From Streptomyces vinaceus (GTDB lineage Bacteria; Actinomycetota; Actinomycetes; Streptomycetales; Streptomycetaceae): a stretch of 64,000 bases of DNA. The notes beneath the pieces were generated by a model. The model saw only the letters and a list, made by a program, of their open reading frames with translations, was not told the origin of the DNA and ran no database searches. Shown piece after piece: positions 60,027-64,000 of this stretch. The stretch lies in NCBI RefSeq assembly GCF_008704935.1, contig NZ_CP023692.1, positions 6,017,501 to 6,081,500 of the forward strand, in the 5' to 3' direction. Numbering within the stretch: position 1 is the first letter of the stretch; every line of letters begins with the position of its first letter. The position numbers and the translations under genes are program-made.

Positions 60027-61537
60027 AGGCTGCCGACATGAGCACCGCGGAGCTGCGGTCGGCGCTGCTCGGGCTGGAGATCTTCGCCGGGCTCACCGAG
60101 GACCAGCTGGACTGGCTGGTCTCCGTCTCCGAGCCCCGCGTACTCGCCGACGGGGAGGTCCTCTTCCGCGACGGCGAGGAGGCCTCAGGCTTCCACGTCC
60201 TGCTCGCGGGCGGGCTCGTCGTCACCAAGGTCGTCGACGGCCGGGAGGAGGTGCTGACCCGGCACTCCACCGAGGAGGAGAGCGCCGCCGCCGAGGAGCA
60301 CGACGGGAAGCCCTCCGCCGCGCACCGCTTCACCGGCGAGCTGCCGCTGCTGACGGACGGGTCGTACGTGGCCACCGCGGCCGCGAGCGGGCCGGCGACC
60401 ACCGTCGTCGCGTACCCGAAGCCGGTGTTCTTCGAGATGCTGACCCGCTGCCACGGGGTGGCGGCGGTACTGATCCCGGTGCTGGCCTGGCGGATCAAGT
60501 CCTCCGAGGTGCAGGCCCGCAAGCGGGCCACCGTCGAGGCGCTCGGCACCCTGGCCGCCGGTCTCGCCCACGAGCTGAACAACCCCGCGGCCGCGGTGGC
60601 GCGGGCCGCGCAGGAGCTGGCGCCCGCCCTGGAGGGCCTGACCAGGACCGCTCAGGCCTGGGGCGCAGCGGCGACGGGCGCGGAGCGCTCCGTGTTCGAC
60701 CGGCTGGCCGAGGAGCTCGACAAGCTGCCGCCGCCGGCCACCACCGACCCCTTCGCCCAGGCCGACGCCGAGGAGGAGATCGCCGACTGGGCCGAGGAGG
60801 CGGGCACCGAGCGCCCCGGGCTGCTCGGCTCGGGGATCTCGGACCTCGGGCTGGAGCTGGGCTGGCTGCTGGAGCGGCTGGAAGGGGTCGGGGAGCCGGC
60901 CCTCCCCGCCGCCCTGGACCATCTGGCGGCCCTGCTGGAGATCCGCTCGCTCGCCGCGGAGCTGCGCGCGGCCGGACCCAGGATCTCCCAACTCGTGGCC
61001 GCCACCCGGGATTACGCCAATCTCGACCGGGCCCCCGAACAGCGCTTCGCGGTGGCCGACGGGATCGAGAACACGCTGGTCGTGCTGCGTTCCAAGCTGG
61101 CCGGGATCGCCATCGTGCGTGAGTACGAACCGGATCTGCCCGAACTGACGGGCTATCCCAGCGAGTTGAACCAGGTGTGGACCAACCTGGTCGACAACGC
61201 GGCCGAGGCGATGGAGGGCGCCGGCACCCTCACCCTGCGGGTGCGCGCCGAAGGCGTCTGCCTGGTCGTGGAGATCACCGACACCGGGCGCGGCATCCCC
61301 GGGGACTCCCTGCCGCGGATCTTCGAACCCTTCTACACGACCAAGGACGTGGGGAAGGGCACGGGTCTCGGACTGCACCTCAGCTACCGCATCGTGACCC
61401 AGCGCCACCACGGCTCGATCACCGCGCGCTCGCGTCCCGGCGAGACCCGGATGGTCGTCCGGCTGCCGCTCACCACGGCCGCCGCCTGCGCCGAAACACC
61501 TGATGAGCCCCTCTCCGAAAGCCCCACCACCAGTTGA
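60023..61537 (+). CDS. Histidine kinase with N-terminal cyclic-nucleotide-binding domain
   Basis: 504 residues, no membrane segment. A cNMP-type domain (about 15-150, FAGLTEDQLDWLVSVSEPRVLADGE), H-box LAAGLAHELNNPAAA with His183, a long coiled region (190-350) and a catalytic domain: NQVWTNLVDNAAEAM, ITDTGRGIP, FEPFYTTKD, GTGLGLHLSYRI. All ATP-site motifs are intact. No response regulator is nearby, so this is an orphan cytosolic sensor that could report a redox or nucleotide signal. ATG overlaps the MFS stop (ATGA). Confidence 0.9.
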   Translation: MKAADMSTAELRSALLGLEIFAGLTEDQLDWLVSVSEPRVLADGEVLFRDGEEASGFHVLLAGGLVVTKVVDGREEVLTRHSTEEESAAAEEHDGKPSAAHRFTGELPLLTDGSYVATAAASGPATTVVAYPKPVFFEMLTRCHGVAAVLIPVLAWRIKSSEVQARKRATVEALGTLAAGLAHELNNPAAAVARAAQELAPALEGLTRTAQAWGAAATGAERSVFDRLAEELDKLPPPATTDPFAQADAEEEIADWAEEAGTERPGLLGSGISDLGLELGWLLERLEGVGEPALPAALDHLAALLEIRSLAAELRAAGPRISQLVAATRDYANLDRAPEQRFAVADGIENTLVVLRSKLAGIAIVREYEPDLPELTGYPSELNQVWTNLVDNAAEAMEGAGTLTLRVRAEGVCLVVEITDTGRGIPGDSLPRIFEPFYTTKDVGKGTGLGLHLSYRIVTQRHHGSITARSRPGETRMVVRLPLTTAAACAETPDEPLSESPTTS

Positions 61538-61552
61538 AAGAACGGAGTCGAC

Positions 61553-61894
61553 ATGGCCACGTACGACATCTCCAAGCTGCACCCGGTGTTCGTCCGCCAG
61601 ATGGACGCCCTCGCCGCCCTGGACATCGAGGCGGTGATGAAGAACTACACCGACGACGCGGTGCTGGTGCGCTTCGAGGGCGCATCGGTCGGCATCGACG
61701 CGGTGCGCGAGACCTTCACGGGCTACCTGTCGGTCAAGCCGACCCTCGTGGAGCTCCAGGAGTACATCGAGACCGACGACACGATCTTCTACCGGGCGAT
61801 CATGAACCTGAACGGCGAACCGGAGCACGCGTTCGGGACACTCGTGGTCCGCGATGGCCGGATCTGGCGCCAGACCGCCGGTTTCGGCAGCTGA
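61553..61894 (+). CDS. SnoaL/NTF2-like protein 4
   Basis: 113 residues: FVRQMDALAALDIEAVMKNYTDDAVLVRFEGASVGIDAVRETFTGYL followed by AIMNLNGEPEHAFGTLVVRDGRIWRQTAGF. The last gene of the island, 15 bases after the kinase; GGAG precedes the ATG. Function unknown. Confidence 0.85.
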   Translation: MATYDISKLHPVFVRQMDALAALDIEAVMKNYTDDAVLVRFEGASVGIDAVRETFTGYLSVKPTLVELQEYIETDDTIFYRAIMNLNGEPEHAFGTLVVRDGRIWRQTAGFGS

Positions 61895-61918
61895 CCAACG
61901 ATATCTGGGTAGCGTGTG

Positions 61919-61947
61919 CGGGGAGGGCGAAGGCAGCGCCCTCCCCG
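61919..61947 (+). terminator. Terminator at the end of the 38-62 kb island
   Basis: Perfect 11-bp stem CGGGGAGGGCG/CGCCCTCCCCG (61919-61929 and 61937-61947) with a 7-base loop, extendable by a few pairs, 24 bases after the last gene. Confidence 0.88.
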
Positions 61948-62022
61948 TACGTACAAGCTCCTCCGGCGACCGGGACGGCGCCGGCCGGAACGCTTGGCTT
62001 GTGAAATGGCAAAGGGGAGGTC

Positions 62023-62670
62023 ATGGAACGCGAAACCGGGCGTGTCGAGGCATTCAGCGACGGCGTATTCGCCATCGTCATCACGATTCTGGTCCTGGAA
62101 CTCAAGGTTCCGGAGGAAAAGGGATCGGACTTCTGGCACGGAGTGGCGCAGCAGTGGCCGCACTATGCCGCATACGTGGTGAGTTTCCTCATCATCGGCG
62201 TGATGTGGGTGAATCACCACACCATCTTCAGTCACCTGAAGCGGGTCGACCGGCCGCTGTTGTTCCTGAATCTCCTGGTGCTGATGGTGGTATCGGTGAT
62301 TCCGTACACCACCACCGTGCTCGCCGAGCACCTCGTCGAGGAAGGCGGCTCCGCCAACGCCGCCGCGATCCTCTACAGCTCGGTCACCGTCGCCTACGCG
62401 CTGGCGTTCCTGGCCTTCTGGTGGTACGTCACACGGGTCGGCCACCTGTTCCACGAGCGGGTCGACAGGGACGGCGCCCGGGCCACCCGCGTACGCTTCG
62501 GCCTCGGCGCCGTGGCATACCCCTTGACCGTCATCCTGTCCTTCTTCTCCGCTCCTCTCACTCTCGCCGCACACTTCCTGATCGCGCTCTACTATGCGGC
62601 GAACCAGATCCCGATCCCCCTCGTGGTAGAGGAAGAGCGGCTCGAATCTGCGAGCGACCTCAGGAAGTAG
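62023..62670 (+). CDS. TMEM175-type potassium channel protein (DUF1211)
   Basis: 215 residues with about six membrane helices. The TMEM175 helix-1 signature FSDGVFAIVITILVLELKVP starts at residue 11; Trp/His-rich loops (MWVNHHTIFSHLKRVD) and a second helix pair follow. Bacterial members form tetrameric K+ channels. ATG 62023 has AGGGGAGG just upstream. The AT content is higher than in its neighbours. Confidence 0.88.
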   Translation: MERETGRVEAFSDGVFAIVITILVLELKVPEEKGSDFWHGVAQQWPHYAAYVVSFLIIGVMWVNHHTIFSHLKRVDRPLLFLNLLVLMVVSVIPYTTTVLAEHLVEEGGSANAAAILYSSVTVAYALAFLAFWWYVTRVGHLFHERVDRDGARATRVRFGLGAVAYPLTVILSFFSAPLTLAAHFLIALYYAANQIPIPLVVEEERLESASDLRK

Positions 62671-62741
62671 CCGCCGGGGCCTACGGCCGCTCAGTACGGT
62701 CAAGTAGGGTATTGGATCTAGTGGTCGCGGGGGAGGCCCAG

Positions 62742-64000
62742 ATGGCTCGCGTAGTCCTGCCGGAGGATTCCACCAAGGAAATCTCCGAATTGATCGACGT
62801 CCTGATCTCTCTTTTCTTCGAATCCTTACCCCGGCGGGACCAGCGAAACTGGGCCCGCGTTTATCTCAACGGCCTCGTGCGGACCAGTGGGAAGAAAACA
62901 ATCCGTAACATCGCCGGAACCGGAGCGAGCTCCGTCGAGCAGAGCCTCCAGCAGTTCATCAGCAAGTCCCCCTGGGACTGGACCCCGGTGCGCCGCTCCC
63001 TCGCCCAGTACCTCGAACGCACCGCCCAGCGCCCGCTGGCCTGGGTGGTCCAGCCCATGGTCATCGAGAAGGCCGGCGACCGCTCCGTCGGGGTCGGCCG
63101 GCAGTTCGTCCCCCAGCTCGGCCGCACCGCCAACTGCCAACAGGCCAGCGGCATCTGGCTCGCCTCCAGCGAGGCCAGCTTTCCCGTCGAATGGACCCTC
63201 ACCCTCCCGGGGCCCTGGACGAACGAGCTGATGCGCCGCCGGCGGGCCGGCATCCCCGACACGGCCCGCTCGCTCACCCCCGCCCAGGACGCCGTACACG
63301 CCGTCCAGCGGATGGCCGCCACCTGGCAACTCCAGCGCCGGCCCGTGGTGATGGAGGTCGCCAACACCGACATCCCGCAGAGCATCGAGTCCTTCGCCCT
63401 GCAGGACATCCCCTTCGTCTTCAAGGTCGACGGCTCGCTGCCCGTCTCCTTCGGCGGCGCCGGCCGGCACAAGCCCGGACCGCACACCGCGCCCGCCCGG
63501 GAACTCATCGACTCCCTGCGCTCCCAGCGCCGCGTCGTCGAATGGACCCGGCACGGCCGCGCCGAGGGAGCCGTCACCCTGCTGACCTCGGCCGCCATCC
63601 TCGCGACCCCCGGCGAGGACCGGCCCGTACCGATGCCGCCCACCCCGCTGCTGCTCGTCGGCGCCTGGACCGAAGCCGCCCTGCTGCCCTCCGAGTTCTG
63701 GATCACCAACATCGGGGACCGGCCGCTGGCCCAGCTGTTCCTGCTCGCCAAACTCACCGACCGGGTGTCCCTCGACTTCACCGAGACCTGCGAACCCGTG
63801 GGCATCCGCGACTTCGAGGGCCGCTCCTTCCGCGGCTGGCACCACCACGCCACGCTCGCGAGCGTCGCCCACGCCTCGAAGCTGCTCAGCGCCCGCGGCC
63901 GGGTCCCCGACGGGTTCCCCGGCACCGGCCGGGCCGCCCTCGGCGCGGCGCCGCCCGTCCGGCCGCGCACCGGAGCGCCCGCTCCCGTACCGCGGACCGG
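62742..64000 (+). CDS. Transposase-like (IS701/DDE) protein, catalytic Asp lost, 3' truncated by window
   Basis: At least 419 residues, open to the window end. The N-terminal part (SLPRRDQRNWARVYLNGLVRT, SVEQSLQQFISKSPWDW, VRRSLAQYLE) and C-terminal part (DFEGRSFRGWHHHATLASVAHA) match IS701-family transposases. The first catalytic block (normally D-D-T-G-F-P-K) reads QPMVIEK, and the second (usually A-D-A-G-Y-G) reads MEVANTD; only the final Glu region is plausible. Codon 29 (62826-62828) is TTA. No terminal repeats or insertion scars seen. Probably a domesticated DNA-binding protein. GGGAGG precedes the ATG; TAGGGT at 62705-62710 may be its -10. Confidence 0.82.
   Translation, partial: MARVVLPEDSTKEISELIDVLISLFFESLPRRDQRNWARVYLNGLVRTSGKKTIRNIAGTGASSVEQSLQQFISKSPWDWTPVRRSLAQYLERTAQRPLAWVVQPMVIEKAGDRSVGVGRQFVPQLGRTANCQQASGIWLASSEASFPVEWTLTLPGPWTNELMRRRRAGIPDTARSLTPAQDAVHAVQRMAATWQLQRRPVVMEVANTDIPQSIESFALQDIPFVFKVDGSLPVSFGGAGRHKPGPHTAPARELIDSLRSQRRVVEWTRHGRAEGAVTLLTSAAILATPGEDRPVPMPPTPLLLVGAWTEAALLPSEFWITNIGDRPLAQLFLLAKLTDRVSLDFTETCEPVGIRDFEGRSFRGWHHHATLASVAHASKLLSARGRVPDGFPGTGRAALGAAPPVRPRTGAPAPVPRT

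Noticed and set aside
62742..64000. An active insertion sequence.
   Set aside because: The catalytic Asp residues are missing, and no terminal inverted repeat or target duplication was seen at the 5' side; the 3' side lies outside the window.

Overview
The window is chromosomal DNA of a Streptomyces-type actinomycete. The evidence is very high GC with strong third-position GC bias, frequent GTG/TTG starts, two rare TTA leucine codons, and a recognisable BldD, the c-di-GMP-binding developmental regulator. The first half also follows the conserved actinobacterial order pyrR-pyrB-pyrC-(membrane protein)-carA-carB-pyrD-pyrF-sihF-gmk-rpoZ-coaBC-metK-priA-fmt-rsmB-rpe. No species can be named from the sequence alone. 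I saw no tRNA, rRNA, CRISPR array, prophage or intact insertion sequence.

Region 1 (1-10.2 kb): the 3' part of aroE, then the shikimate operon aroC-aroK-aroB-aroQ with 4-base overlaps. It is followed by a Pro-rich P-loop protein, a small VOC protein, a UvrA-like tandem ABC ATPase, an M24 peptidase-like protein with altered metal ligands, efp and nusB. Region 2 (10.0-31.9 kb): bldD on the minus strand, with a consensus BldD box upstream and its own terminator. Then come the pyrimidine operon, behind a PyrR-type leader that folds over the pyrR ribosome binding site, and the core genes sihF, gmk, rpoZ, coaBC, metK, priA (degenerate helicase), a minus-strand HTH gene, fmt, rsmB and rpe.

Region 3 (32-37.9 kb): a SorC-type regulator, a small Tudor-like protein, and a secreted RNase Sa-like nuclease overlapping its barstar inhibitor. 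A minus-strand block follows: UBP zinc finger with a receiver-thioredoxin-reductase fusion, an unknown protein, and an ABM monooxygenase with a truncated haemoglobin.

Region 4 (38.2-61.9 kb) is the most unusual part: 24 co-directional, often overlapping genes. It holds three DJ-1/PfpI proteins, a benzoylformate-decarboxylase-like ThDP enzyme, four SnoaL/NTF2-like proteins, a GMC oxidoreductase, a VOC protein, an AGE-family protein, GlgX, aldehyde dehydrogenase, an F420/NADP-type oxidoreductase, a molybdenum hydroxylase trio (CoxS/L/M-like), an MFS transporter and an orphan cNMP-domain histidine kinase. Embedded in it is a partner-switching set (two STAS antagonists, RsbW-like kinase, SpoIIE phosphatase) plus a MinD/ParA-like ATPase, with no sigma factor beside it. 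My inference is a regulated keto-acid/aldehyde (reactive carbonyl) oxidation island. An inverted-repeat array lies in its divergent promoter region and a strong terminator closes it.

Region 5 (62-64 kb): a TMEM175-type channel and an IS701-like transposase-derived gene that has lost the catalytic aspartates and carries a TTA codon; it runs off the window.
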